A DNA stretch of 64,000 nt, taken from contig JAFVWT010000010.1 of NCBI GenBank assembly GCA_017501525.1, positions 62,001-126,000 of the forward strand. The letters are read 5' to 3'. Positions 8,230 to 16,978 of the stretch are shown in pieces; position 1 is the stretch's first letter, and every line of letters begins with the position of its first letter. Made by a program: the position numbers and the translations under genes. The notes under the pieces were generated by a model. That model saw only the letters and a list, made by a program, of their open reading frames with translations. It did not search any database and was not told where the DNA came from. Source of the stretch: Bacteroidales bacterium. GTDB lineage: Bacteria > Bacteroidota > Bacteroidia > Bacteroidales > UBA932.

Positions 8230-9705
8230 ATGGCTAAAACTCCAGGAAGAACAAAGAAGAGTGATATTTCAATCAAACAGGTAGGATTGGAAATGGGTGG
8301 TCTTTTACCTCCTCAGTCTCGCGAGGTAGAAGAGGCCGTTTTGGGGGCATTGATGGTTGAACCAAAAGTGGTTCCGGATGTGTTGGACTCTCTTAATGCC
8401 AATTGTTTCTATATAGAAGCTAACCGTAAGATATTTCAGGCTATAAGCACTTTGTCAATGAATCATGATGCTATTGACTATCTTACTATTACAGAACAGC
8501 TTAAAAAGACGGGAGAGTTAGAGGAAATAGGGGGATTCCACTATCTTATAGAACTGTCCCAAAGGGTGGGTTCAGCAGTACATATCGACAACCATATCAA
8601 GATATTGTTGCAGAGATATATTCAGAGAGAACTCATTACCATATCTTCTGAAATTCAGAGAGATTCTTTCAATGATTCCATTCCTGTGGATGATTTGCTC
8701 GAAAGTGCCCAGGAGAAACTCTTCTCTTTGGCACAGAACAATATGAAAAGGGATACTCTTCCTATTAGCGATGTTATAAAGGAGGCGATCAATGATATTG
8801 AGGCAAATCAGCTAAGAAGCGACGGTCTCAGCGGGGTGGCTTCAGGGTTTACAGGTCTTGACAAATTTACCCTTGGGTGGCAGGAGTCTGACCTTGTGAT
8901 AGTGGCTGCACGCCCGGCGATGGGTAAGACTGCATTTGTATTGACTATGGCCAGGAATATGGCGGTGGATCATAAGACTCCTGTGGCTTTCTTCTCTTTG
9001 GAAATGTCATCCAAACAGTTGGTTAAGAGGCTTCTGGTTTCAGAAACAGGACTCTCTTCCGAGAAAATCAGAGGAGGAAAGAAATTTGAAGATTATGAGA
9101 TGCACCAATTGCACCAAAGAATCAGGGAACTCTCTACTGCGCCCTTGTTCATAGATGACACCCCTTCTTTGTCCATTTATGAATTTCGCTCGAAGGCAAG
9201 GCGTCTTGTCAATAGTGCCAAGGTCAAGCTTATCATCATAGACTATCTTCAACTTATGACAGGTCCTCCTGAACTTAAGGGGGTTAGAGAGCAAGAGGTG
9301 GCGAACATTTCCCGTTCACTCAAAGCAATTGCCAAGGAACTTGGAATTCCGATCATGGCACTTTCACAGTTGTCCCGTGCTGTGGAAACTCGTGGAGGAA
9401 ACAAACGCCCGCAATTAAGTGACCTTAGGGAGTCGGGAGCGATCGAGCAGGATGCCGATATCGTAATGTTTATACATCGTCCAGATTATTATGGACTTGC
9501 TGAGGGAGAGGGCAATAAAGAACTTGCTGAAATTATTCTGGCAAAGCATAGAAATGGCTCTACGGGTGTGGTGAATATGCGATTCAGGGCCAACGAGGCA
9601 CGCTTTGTGGATGCTAATGATGATGACTACTATGATGCACCTATGGATGAACCTATCCAGTATCAGTCGAGTATGAATGAAGAGTTCGATGGGGTCGATT
9701 ATTAG
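8230..9705 (+). CDS. dnaB: Replicative DNA helicase
   Basis: DnaB (491 aa) is the hexameric 5'-3' helicase at the replication fork. The N-terminal helicase-loader/primase-interaction domain spans about residues 20-170, followed by a linker and the RecA-like ATPase. Visible motifs are Walker A in ARPAMGKTAF, the LEMS element, Walker B in IIIDYLQLM, and LSQLSRAVETR plus DLRESGAIEQDADIV of motif H4. The C-terminus is Asp/Tyr-rich. No intein is present. The next gene overlaps its last 29 bases. Confidence 0.97.
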   Translation: MAKTPGRTKKSDISIKQVGLEMGGLLPPQSREVEEAVLGALMVEPKVVPDVLDSLNANCFYIEANRKIFQAISTLSMNHDAIDYLTITEQLKKTGELEEIGGFHYLIELSQRVGSAVHIDNHIKILLQRYIQRELITISSEIQRDSFNDSIPVDDLLESAQEKLFSLAQNNMKRDTLPISDVIKEAINDIEANQLRSDGLSGVASGFTGLDKFTLGWQESDLVIVAARPAMGKTAFVLTMARNMAVDHKTPVAFFSLEMSSKQLVKRLLVSETGLSSEKIRGGKKFEDYEMHQLHQRIRELSTAPLFIDDTPSLSIYEFRSKARRLVNSAKVKLIIIDYLQLMTGPPELKGVREQEVANISRSLKAIAKELGIPIMALSQLSRAVETRGGNKRPQLSDLRESGAIEQDADIVMFIHRPDYYGLAEGEGNKELAEIILAKHRNGSTGVVNMRFRANEARFVDANDDDYYDAPMDEPIQYQSSMNEEFDGVDY

Positions 9706-10567
9706 AGTATTGTTTATTCTGAACTTATTTTTGATATTACCTGTCATATCTTACGGGCAATGTCTTCCTGTTGTTGCTCAACTCAGAGAGAAGCATGCTT
9801 TTGCTCAGGGGGAAAAACTCACTTACATTCTTCACTACAAGTTCTTGGGAATCAGGACAGATGTGGGACAAGTCGATGTGACATTGCACAACGGGGGAAT
9901 GTTGGATTCGATACCTACTCTGAGGGCTGTGGCTCAGGGTGCTACATATAAATTTGGGGATGCTTTTTTCAAGGTAAGGGATAGGTATGAGTCAGCATTT
10001 TTTGCGACAGATATTACCCCATTTTATTTTGAGCGTGATATATATGAGGGTGGTTATACAATAGAGAATTACTATCATTGGGATAATGAAACTCATCAGA
10101 TTAATGCCTCTATAGTCAAAAAAGAGAGTGTGAAGGATACCATTCTCCCCGGCAATGAATGTACTTTTGATTTGTTGACACTGTTCTACCATGCGAGGAA
10201 CATTGACTTTGAAAAATTGGACAAGGGGAAAAACTATCCTGTATCATTCGCTATTGACGACGAGATTTTCAATATTTATTTCAGATATATTGGAAAAGAG
10301 GTGGTAAAGGTGCCCGGTTTGGGCAAGTATAACTCGATGAAATTTGCAGCAATGGTAGTTGCGGGGGAGGTTTTTACAGGCGAGGAAGAGTTGTATGTAT
10401 GGGTTTCTGATGACTATAACAGAATACCGCTCCTTTTTCAGGCTCCTATTATTGTGGGTTCTGTTTATGGCAGGCTCAGTGGGTGGGAAAATATCAGTTA
10501 CCCTTTTGAAAGTAAGGTTTTAAGTGCTTCTGAAAAAAGAAAAGAAAAGGAAGATGGAAAACAGTAA
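9677..10567 (+). CDS. DUF3108 domain secreted protein
   Basis: This 296-aa protein has a hydrophobic signal sequence (about 5-28) and a DUF3108 body, recognisable by the GEKLTYILHYKFLGI opening and the LLTLFYHARN segment. Members in Bacteroidetes are exported beta-rich proteins of unknown function, resembling the LolA/LipoP fold class. The start used overlaps dnaB by 29 bp; Met5 at 9689 is an equally plausible start. It overlaps rseC by 14 bp, so it may share a transcript with the RNF operon. Confidence 0.8.
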   Translation: MKSSMGSIIRVLFILNLFLILPVISYGQCLPVVAQLREKHAFAQGEKLTYILHYKFLGIRTDVGQVDVTLHNGGMLDSIPTLRAVAQGATYKFGDAFFKVRDRYESAFFATDITPFYFERDIYEGGYTIENYYHWDNETHQINASIVKKESVKDTILPGNECTFDLLTLFYHARNIDFEKLDKGKNYPVSFAIDDEIFNIYFRYIGKEVVKVPGLGKYNSMKFAAMVVAGEVFTGEEELYVWVSDDYNRIPLLFQAPIIVGSVYGRLSGWENISYPFESKVLSASEKRKEKEDGKQ

Positions 10568-10979
10568 AAGCGTAATAAAACATTCCGGAGTGGTGAGCAA
10601 GGTTACAGGTAGTACCATTGAAGTGGAAATTATTTCTAAAAGCGCCTGTGCATCTTGTCATGCGAAGGGGGTGTGCGGTGCTTCTGATAGTGAGTCAAAG
10701 ACAATAACTATCAATCGGGAGGATGATGGTTCCTTTAAAATAGGGGATTCAGTAAATGTTTCGATAAAATATACAATGGGTATGAAGGCGGTTGTGATTG
10801 CTTATGTGCTTCCGCTGTTTATTATATTGGTTTTATTGTTAACTTTGTCGGTTGTTTTGCACAGTGAACTATATGTTGCAGCAATTACAATAGGGGCCCT
10901 TGCCCTCTATTTCTTTGTGCTGAGCCTGGCAAAACGCAGATTGGGAAATAAATTTATCTTTAGTGTAGAAAAAGTATAG
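10554..10979 (+). CDS. RseC/SoxR-reducing-system family membrane protein
   Basis: This 141-aa RseC/MucC-family protein has an N-terminal beta domain with a Cys cluster (Cys32, Cys35, Cys41), followed by two membrane helices (about 80-120). In Gammaproteobacteria, RseC works with the Rnf/Rsx complex to keep SoxR reduced. In Bacteroidales it heads rnf operons and is presumed to serve the complex. The frame is open upstream from a GTG at 10524, but the ATG at 10554 fits the family N-terminus better. It ends 2 bp before rnfB. Confidence 0.87.
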   Translation: MENSKSVIKHSGVVSKVTGSTIEVEIISKSACASCHAKGVCGASDSESKTITINREDDGSFKIGDSVNVSIKYTMGMKAVVIAYVLPLFIILVLLLTLSVVLHSELYVAAITIGALALYFFVLSLAKRRLGNKFIFSVEKV

Positions 10980-10981
10980 TA

Positions 10982-11863
10982 ATGGGTACTACTTTAATTT
11001 TTACAATTGTTGTCCTGACAGGATTAGGAGTTTTTTTGGCAGTGGTATTGTTTATAATAGCCAAAAAGTTCAATGTTCAGGAGGATCCTCGAATCGATTT
11101 AGTTGAAGCCATTATGCCCGGAGCCAATTGTGGCGGATGTGGGTATGCGGGTTGTAGAGCATTTGCAGAGGCTTGTGTTAAGGCAGGTTCTCTTGAAGGA
11201 AAGTTCTGTCCTGTAGGGGGAAATGATGTGATGATGCAGGTGGGTGAGAAGTTAGGTGTTGCGGTTGAACAGAAGGCTCCGATGGTAGCAGTTGTAAGGT
11301 GTCATGGAACTTGCGACAATCGCCCCCGTACTAATTTCTATGATGGAACATCTTCTTGTAAAATAATGAATTCCCTTTACAGCGGAGATACTGATTGCCG
11401 TTTTGGTTGTCTTGGTGGAGGTGATTGTGAGAAAGTGTGTCCGTTTGATGCTATAAAAATCAATCCTAGAACAGGACTTCCGGAGGTGGATCAGGATAAA
11501 TGTACAGCTTGCGGAGCTTGTGTCAGGGCCTGTCCCAAGAATATCATTGAGTTGAGAAATAAAGGGCCGAAGAATCGCAGGGTGTATGTGAGTTGCATGA
11601 ATAAGGATAAGGGAGTGGTAGCCAAGAAGGCTTGTTCAGTGGCGTGTATCGGATGTAGAAAATGTGAGAAAGTATGTCCTTTCGGAGCAATTAAAGTGGA
11701 AGATAATCTCTCATATATAGATTTCAACAAGTGCAAACTTTGTAGAAAGTGTATAGATGAATGTCCTACCAAGGCGATTTGGTCTGTCAATTTCCCTGTA
11801 AGGGTTCCAAAGCCTCAAGAAGTGGCAGACGAAGTATCTCAAGTAATTGAAAAAGAGCAGTAG
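10982..11863 (+). CDS. rnfB: RNF complex subunit B (iron-sulfur)
   Basis: RnfB (293 aa) accepts electrons from ferredoxin and passes them into the RNF complex. It has one N-terminal membrane helix (about 5-27), then the [4Fe-4S] domain with CGGCGYAGC, then several ferredoxin-type CxxCxxCxxxC clusters: CTACGACVRACP, CIGCRKCEKVCP and CKLCRKCIDECP. The gene begins the RNF structural set rnfB-C-D-G-E-A. The stop codon lies one base before the rnfC ATG. Confidence 0.96.
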   Translation: MGTTLIFTIVVLTGLGVFLAVVLFIIAKKFNVQEDPRIDLVEAIMPGANCGGCGYAGCRAFAEACVKAGSLEGKFCPVGGNDVMMQVGEKLGVAVEQKAPMVAVVRCHGTCDNRPRTNFYDGTSSCKIMNSLYSGDTDCRFGCLGGGDCEKVCPFDAIKINPRTGLPEVDQDKCTACGACVRACPKNIIELRNKGPKNRRVYVSCMNKDKGVVAKKACSVACIGCRKCEKVCPFGAIKVEDNLSYIDFNKCKLCRKCIDECPTKAIWSVNFPVRVPKPQEVADEVSQVIEKEQ

Positions 11864-11864
11864 A

Positions 11865-13199
11865 ATGAAGAGTAAAAAGACCTTTTCAATGGGTGGTGTT
11901 CACCCTCATGACAATAAATTGTCGGCAGACTCGGCTATTGAGCAGTTTCCGATTATGGATAGAGTCTATATTTCTATGTCGCAGCATCTTGGATCACCGG
12001 CACAACCTGTAGTCCAGAAAGGAGACTATGTGAAAACAGGGCAATTGATAGCAACTGCCAGTGGTTTTATCTCTGCAAATATACACTCTTCCGTTTCGGG
12101 AGTAGTCGTCTCTGTGGAACCATATAAGGATATTTCCGGTAACACTGTGACTCATATTGTAATAGATGTTCAAGGGGATGAATGGGAATCTTCTATTGAC
12201 AGATCTGAGGAGTTGAAAAGGGAGATAAACCTTACCCCTGCAGAAATTATCAAACGTATTGGGGATTGCGGTGTGGTAGGACTTGGTGGCGCCTCGTTCC
12301 CTACCCATGTCAAACTCTCTCCTCCTCCCGGAAAAACTGCTGAATTTTTGATTATAAACGGCGCTGAGTGTGAGCCATATATAACATCTGACTATCGTTT
12401 GATGGTAGAGTCTCCTGAGGAGATTCTGATTGGTACAAAAGTGATGATGAAGGCATTGGGTGTGAAGAAGGCATATATAGGAATAGAGGAGAATAAACCT
12501 TTGGCTATTGAAAAGCTTAAGTCATTTAATTATCCTGATATCGAAATTGTCACTCTTGCTAAGAAATATCCTCAAGGTGGTGAAAAACAATTGATTAAAG
12601 CTATCACTTCAAGAGAAGTTCCTTCTATGGGACTTCCTATTGATGCAGGAGTAGTGGTTCAGAACTGCGGAACGGCATTCGCTGTATATGAGGCAGTTCA
12701 AAAGAATAAGCCCCTTTTTGAGAATGTCGTTACGATTACAGGTGATTGTACCCAGCAGCAGCGGAATTTCCGTATCAGGGTTGGTACTCCTATTGAAAAG
12801 ATATTGGATCAGGTTGGAAGATTGCCTAAGGATGCCGCTAAACTTATCAGTGGGGGACCAATGATGGGAAAGGCTGTTTCCAATATTTCGGCCTCAACAG
12901 TCAAGAGTACCTCATCTTTGTTGGTTTTGACAGAGCAACAGACTAAGCGCCAACCCGAAGGGGAGTGTATCAGATGTGCAAAATGTGTGCAAGTCTGCCC
13001 CATGGGACTTGAGCCATATCTTTTGAATAAACTGGCTCGTCTTGGAAGGAATGAAGATCTTGAGAGTGAAAGAGTATATGACTGTATTGAGTGTGGCAGT
13101 TGTATGTTTACCTGTCCTGCCAATATAGCTTTGTTGGATTATATAAGGATGGCGAAAGCAGATGTATTGAAAATTATGCGTAGCCGTCCGAAAAAGTAA
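11865..13199 (+). CDS. rnfC: RNF complex subunit C (NADH/flavin/iron-sulfur)
   Basis: RnfC (444 aa) is the peripheral subunit that exchanges electrons with NAD(H). It has an N-terminal barrel-sandwich segment, the flavoprotein-51k-like NADH/FMN domain with GLGGASFPTHVK and INGAECEPYITSD, and two C-terminal [4Fe-4S] clusters, CIRCAKCVQVCP and CIECGSCMFTCP. I take the ATG at 11865; an upstream in-frame TTG would overlap rnfB. A 93-bp gap follows that carries a repeat element. Confidence 0.96.
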   Translation: MKSKKTFSMGGVHPHDNKLSADSAIEQFPIMDRVYISMSQHLGSPAQPVVQKGDYVKTGQLIATASGFISANIHSSVSGVVVSVEPYKDISGNTVTHIVIDVQGDEWESSIDRSEELKREINLTPAEIIKRIGDCGVVGLGGASFPTHVKLSPPPGKTAEFLIINGAECEPYITSDYRLMVESPEEILIGTKVMMKALGVKKAYIGIEENKPLAIEKLKSFNYPDIEIVTLAKKYPQGGEKQLIKAITSREVPSMGLPIDAGVVVQNCGTAFAVYEAVQKNKPLFENVVTITGDCTQQQRNFRIRVGTPIEKILDQVGRLPKDAAKLISGGPMMGKAVSNISASTVKSTSSLLVLTEQQTKRQPEGECIRCAKCVQVCPMGLEPYLLNKLARLGRNEDLESERVYDCIECGSCMFTCPANIALLDYIRMAKADVLKIMRSRPKK

Positions 13200-13245
13200 G
13201 GAGAAGTTCCAAATATTTTGCAGAATAAAGTAATCATACCAGAAA

Positions 13246-13282
13246 TTTTTAACGGGGAATTTATAAAGTTCCTCTAAAATAT
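13246..13282 (+). repeat. Copy b of the intergenic repeat, before rnfD
   Basis: TTTTTAACGGGGAATTTATA followed by AAGTTCCTCTAAAATA matches the right half of the repeat family. It is in sense orientation and ends about 10 bases before the rnfD ATG, inside the only sizeable gap of the rnf operon. Confidence 0.6.
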
Positions 13283-13292
13283 AGATTCAAAT

Positions 13293-14297
13293 ATGAGAAA
13301 ACTGTTAGTTTCACCATCCCCTCATATCCACGGAAATGAGAGTACAAGAAAGATAATGAGAGATGTCCTCATAGCTTTGACACCTTCATTATTGGTCTCA
13401 ATCTATTTCTTTGGATTCTCTGCCATTCAGCTGGTGGTAGTAGGTGCTTTGACTTGTGTGGGGGTTGAGTATTTTATTCAGAAATATTTAATGAAGATTG
13501 AACCTACTGTGGACGATCTTTCTGCCGCTGTCACAGGTGTGTTATTGGCATTGAATCTTCCACCCAGTGCGCCGTGGTGGCTGATGTTGATAGGTTCAAT
13601 TGTTGCCATCGGTGTAGCCAAGATGACATTTGGTGGATTGGGTCACAATATCTTCAATCCGGCATTGGTCGGACGTGTTTTCTTATTGGTCTCTTTTCCC
13701 GTGATGATGACAGATTGGAGTATTCCCACCTCGTGGTTCAGAGAGGGGATTGATGCAGCTACCGGTGCTACTCCATTGTCGATTGTGAAAGAGGGCCTAT
13801 CCCGGGGGGAAACTCTCGAAACGATATTGGCAGCCCATCCAGATCTCTCATATATAGAGATGCTTTTCATAAAGACTGGAGGATCTGTTGGTGAGGTATC
13901 TGCCCTTGCGTTGATTCTTGGATTTATTTATCTTCTTGTAAGAAAGGTTGTCAGACCTCATATACCTGTTACCATTCTTTTGACAATTGCCTTAGTCTCC
14001 GGTATATTCTGGATGATAGATCCAACACAATATACTGATCCTTTGTTCAATATTCTCACAGGTGGCGTTCTTTTGGGTTCTATTTTCATGGCAACGGATT
14101 ATGTCACATCTCCAATGACAACCAAGGGAATGGTGATTTTCGGTGTAGGAATAGGTTTGATAACTGTCCTTATCCGTTATTTCGGAGCATATCCGGAAGG
14201 TATCTCTTTTGCAATTTTGATAATGAACTCAGTAGTCCCATTAATCAATAAGTATATAAAGCCGAACAGATTTGGAAAGGAGGTGAAACATGGCTAA
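13293..14297 (+). CDS. rnfD: RNF complex subunit D (flavinylated membrane subunit)
   Basis: RnfD (334 aa) is a polytopic membrane protein carrying covalent FMN. The flavinylation motif is clear in DAATGATPLSI around residue 155, where the Thr of TGAT is the expected FMN acceptor, to be modified by ApbE encoded elsewhere. About nine to ten hydrophobic segments are visible. It lies after a repeat-bearing gap and overlaps rnfG by 8 bp. Confidence 0.96.
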   Translation: MRKLLVSPSPHIHGNESTRKIMRDVLIALTPSLLVSIYFFGFSAIQLVVVGALTCVGVEYFIQKYLMKIEPTVDDLSAAVTGVLLALNLPPSAPWWLMLIGSIVAIGVAKMTFGGLGHNIFNPALVGRVFLLVSFPVMMTDWSIPTSWFREGIDAATGATPLSIVKEGLSRGETLETILAAHPDLSYIEMLFIKTGGSVGEVSALALILGFIYLLVRKVVRPHIPVTILLTIALVSGIFWMIDPTQYTDPLFNILTGGVLLGSIFMATDYVTSPMTTKGMVIFGVGIGLITVLIRYFGAYPEGISFAILIMNSVVPLINKYIKPNRFGKEVKHG

Positions 14298-14862
14298 GGA
14301 ATCTACATTCAGGAATATGACTATATCTCTCACAGTGGTGTGCATAGTTTGCTCGGCATTATTGGGAGGTGTCTATATTATGACCAAAAAACCTATTGAG
14401 ACTGCTGCAATAGCTAAGACAAATAATGCTATTGCCCTTGTTGTTCCTGAATTTGACAATATTCCTTCTGATGAAAAATCTTCAGTTTTGTGCGAAGGGG
14501 AGGAGTTTGTTTATTATACAGCAAGAAAGGGGGAACAAGTGGTTGGCTATGCTATTGAAACATCCACTTCTAAAGGATTTAGCGGCACAATAAAAATGAT
14601 GGTCGGATTCAATACGAACGGAGATATTGTGAGTATTTCGGTCCTTTCCCATTCTGAGACTCCGGGATTGGGTGCAAAAATGACAGAACCATCTTTCGTT
14701 AGTCAGTTTGAAGGGAAAAATCCCGCTTCATTCAAATTGGCAGTAAAGAAAGATGGAGGGGATATTGATGCAATTACAGCTTCTACAATCACATCAAGAG
14801 CTTATGCTGATGCTGTCCAAAAGGCTTGTAATGCTTTTAATTTGATAGTTGCTAATAATTAA
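14290..14862 (+). CDS. rnfG: RNF complex subunit G (periplasmic flavin subunit)
   Basis: RnfG (190 aa) has one N-terminal membrane helix (about 9-30) and an extracytoplasmic FMN-binding domain with HSETPGLGAKM. The usual flavinylation site S-G-A-T is replaced by T-A-S-T within DAITASTITSRA near the C-terminus. The Asp and acceptor Thr are retained, so covalent FMN is still likely. The gene overlaps rnfD and lies 11 bp before the rnfE ATG. Confidence 0.94.
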   Translation: MAKESTFRNMTISLTVVCIVCSALLGGVYIMTKKPIETAAIAKTNNAIALVVPEFDNIPSDEKSSVLCEGEEFVYYTARKGEQVVGYAIETSTSKGFSGTIKMMVGFNTNGDIVSISVLSHSETPGLGAKMTEPSFVSQFEGKNPASFKLAVKKDGGDIDAITASTITSRAYADAVQKACNAFNLIVANN

Positions 14863-14873
14863 TATATTTGATT

Positions 14874-15461
14874 ATGAGTAAAATAGGATTAGTGACCAAA
14901 GGGATTATAAAGGAAAATCCGATTTTTGTGTTGGTCTTGGGAATGTGTCCTACATTAGGTACCACTACCTCTGCGATAAATGGTCTTGGGATGGGACTTG
15001 CTACTACTTTTGTATTGATTTTGTCAAATATGGCAATATCAATGATTGCTGGTTTTATCCCTAATAAGGTCAGAATCCCATCTTATATTGTGGTGATTGC
15101 TTCTTTTGTGACAATCCTGCAGTTATTGATGCAGGCGTATTTGCCTTCGCTATATGAGACTTTGGGTCTTTTTATTCCGTTGATTGTTGTAAACTGTATT
15201 GTTTTAGGTCGTGCGGAAGCATTTGCCAACAAGAATTCGGTAGGTGATTCTGCTCTTGACGGATTGGGAATAGGGCTTGGATTTACAGCATCTCTTACCA
15301 TTATAGGTCTGGTTCGTGAGATTCTGGGATCATTGTCGGTTTTCGGAATTAAACTGGCTCAGGGTGATGGTATCCTCGCATTTGTCCTTGCACCAGGGGC
15401 GTTTATAGTGCTGGGATATCTAATGGTGTTGTTTAAAATGTTTGTAACTAAGAAAAATTAG
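14874..15461 (+). CDS. rnfE: RNF complex subunit E
   Basis: RnfE (195 aa) is one of the two homologous six-helix membrane subunits that form the ion-translocating core. The sequences [18 protein letters not shown] and [20 protein letters not shown] are typical, and the conserved Cys pair that holds an intramembrane iron-sulfur cluster in RnfA/E is represented by Cys in GMCPTLG and in [14 protein letters not shown]. The ATG at 14874 is chosen over an in-frame TTG six bases upstream. Confidence 0.95.
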   Translation: MSKIGLVTKGIIKENPIFVLVLGMCPTLGTTTSAINGLGMGLATTFVLILSNMAISMIAGFIPNKVRIPSYIVVIASFVTILQLLMQAYLPSLYETLGLFIPLIVVNCIVLGRAEAFANKNSVGDSALDGLGIGLGFTASLTIIGLVREILGSLSVFGIKLAQGDGILAFVLAPGAFIVLGYLMVLFKMFVTKKN

Positions 15462-15466
15462 ATGTT

Positions 15467-16069
15467 ATGGCAGAGATTCTAATTATAATAGTATCAGCGG
15501 TATTTGTAAATAATATTCTTCTATCCCAATTTTTAGGGATTTGCCCTTTCCTGGGAGTTTCAAACAAAGTGAATACCGCAATAGGTATGTCTGCAGCAGT
15601 AATGTTTGTAATGGCACTCTCGACATTGGTAACTTACATTGTCAACAAGTATCTGTTGGTAAGTTTCAATATTGAGTATATGCAGACTATTACTTTTATC
15701 CTTGTGATAGCGGCACTGGTGCAGATGGTAGAGATAGTTTTGAAGAAAATTTCACCGGCATTGTATCAGGCATTGGGTATATTCCTACCTTTGATTACAA
15801 CCAATTGTGCAGTTCTTGGTGTTGCCATTATGGTGGTGACCAAGGAATTTACCTTTGGTAGTGAAGCACATATGCTCAATCTTGGTCAATCTGTAGTATA
15901 TGCAGTGGCAAGTGCGTTGGGCTTTGGTGTTGCAATGGTACTCTTTGCTGGGATTAGGGAACAACTCGAATTAGTGTCAGTACCTAAAATATTTAAAGGT
16001 ATTCCCATAGCATTGATAACAGCTGGAATATTGGCGTTGGCATTTATGGGTTTCAGTGGTCTTGTATAA
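15467..16069 (+). CDS. rnfA: RNF complex subunit A
   Basis: RnfA (200 aa) is the partner of RnfE in the membrane core, with six helices and inverted topology. The segments [19 protein letters not shown] and [13 protein letters not shown] carry the paired conserved cysteines. It lies 5 bp after rnfE and closes the structural operon. The complex couples ferredoxin:NAD electron transfer to Na+ or H+ export; the ion cannot be told from sequence alone. Confidence 0.96.
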   Translation: MAEILIIIVSAVFVNNILLSQFLGICPFLGVSNKVNTAIGMSAAVMFVMALSTLVTYIVNKYLLVSFNIEYMQTITFILVIAALVQMVEIVLKKISPALYQALGIFLPLITTNCAVLGVAIMVVTKEFTFGSEAHMLNLGQSVVYAVASALGFGVAMVLFAGIREQLELVSVPKIFKGIPIALITAGILALAFMGFSGLV

Positions 16070-16079
16070 TGTTTGAACT

Positions 16080-16352
16080 ATGAACAAAATAGCAGAAATA
16101 GAAAAGATGATAGCACAGGGGCATCTTAATGAAGCCCGCGATGTATTGGAACAATTGCTGAAGAATGAACCTCAGAACTCGCGAGGATGGTTTCTCTTAG
16201 GGGGAATATACCGCCGCCATCAGATGTGGGGTGATGCGATTAATGCATACAATAAATCAAAATTGATAGATCCCGAGGGACCTGCGGCTGCGGCTGTAGA
16301 GTCAATTTACGATATTCTCAGATTTGTCAATGCTGATTTGATGAATCCATAG
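16080..16352 (+). CDS. Small TPR protein
   Basis: This 90-aa cytoplasmic protein is made of one to two tetratricopeptide repeats: residues about 3-36 and a clear unit at about 37-70 (SRGWFLLGGIYRRHQMWGDAINAYNK). Such small TPR proteins mediate protein contacts. It follows rnfA by 10 bp and is probably cotranscribed, which suggests a link to RNF assembly, but that is inference. Its 3' end overlaps the convergent methyltransferase by 26 bp. Confidence 0.78.
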   Translation: MNKIAEIEKMIAQGHLNEARDVLEQLLKNEPQNSRGWFLLGGIYRRHQMWGDAINAYNKSKLIDPEGPAAAAVESIYDILRFVNADLMNP

Positions 16353-16899
16353 CTTTTAGCAGTTTCCAGGAGATGGTGTAGAGTACGATTCCGATGGTAA
16401 CAGATACATTCAGTGAGTGTTTTGTTCCATATTGAGGTATTTCTATAGCCATATCACTCATATCTACAGCAGATTGGCTTATTCCATGTACCTCATTTCC
16501 AAATATGATTGCGTATTTGGAATTGCTGTCAAGTTGCTTTTCTGCTGACAGGAAGCTGTCAAGTGAGACAGAATTTTCTGTTTGTTCTATGCTGATGATT
16601 TTGTAGCCTTTAGACTTTAATTCCATCAATGCATCTTGAGTATTTTCAAAATACCTCCAGTCAACAGAAAATTCGGCTCCTAAGGCAGATTTGTGAATTT
16701 CGGCAGATGGAGGGGTTGAACTTATTCCGCATAGGATGATTTCATTCACTCTGAAGGCATCTGATGTCCTGAATGCAGAGCCTATATTATGCCTGCTTCT
16801 GACATTATCCAAAACGACAGTGATAGGGAGTTTCTCAAGTTGTTTGTATTGGTCAATGTCGGCTCTGCCAAGTTCGCTGTTTAATAATTTTCTGAACAT
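16327..16899 (-). CDS. SpoU/TrmH-family RNA 2'-O-methyltransferase
   Basis: This 190-aa SPOUT methyltransferase has the three family motifs: NVRSRHNIGSAFRTSDAF (motif 1), FGNEVHGIS (motif 2) and IPQYGTKHSLNVSVTIGIVLY (motif 3, the SAM-binding knot). It methylates ribose 2'-OH of tRNA or rRNA; the exact target is not evident. It lacks the L30e-like substrate-binding domain of RlmB types, so a TrmL/TrmH-like tRNA role is more likely. A -7-like TAACTTTG lies at 16941-16934 on this strand. Confidence 0.88.
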   Translation of the reverse strand: MFRKLLNSELGRADIDQYKQLEKLPITVVLDNVRSRHNIGSAFRTSDAFRVNEIILCGISSTPPSAEIHKSALGAEFSVDWRYFENTQDALMELKSKGYKIISIEQTENSVSLDSFLSAEKQLDSNSKYAIIFGNEVHGISQSAVDMSDMAIEIPQYGTKHSLNVSVTIGIVLYTISWKLLKAMDSSNQH

Positions 16900-16978
16900 T
16901 TGTGAAAAGAGTGATTTTTTTTGATTAATTTCGCAAAGTTAAAATAATATGTCTGAAATCTAATATACACAATATTTT

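Noticed and set aside
8088..8230. Replication origin near dnaB
   Set aside because: No cluster of DnaA boxes or dnaA/dnaN genes is visible; the gap holds only a repeat half and a hairpin.
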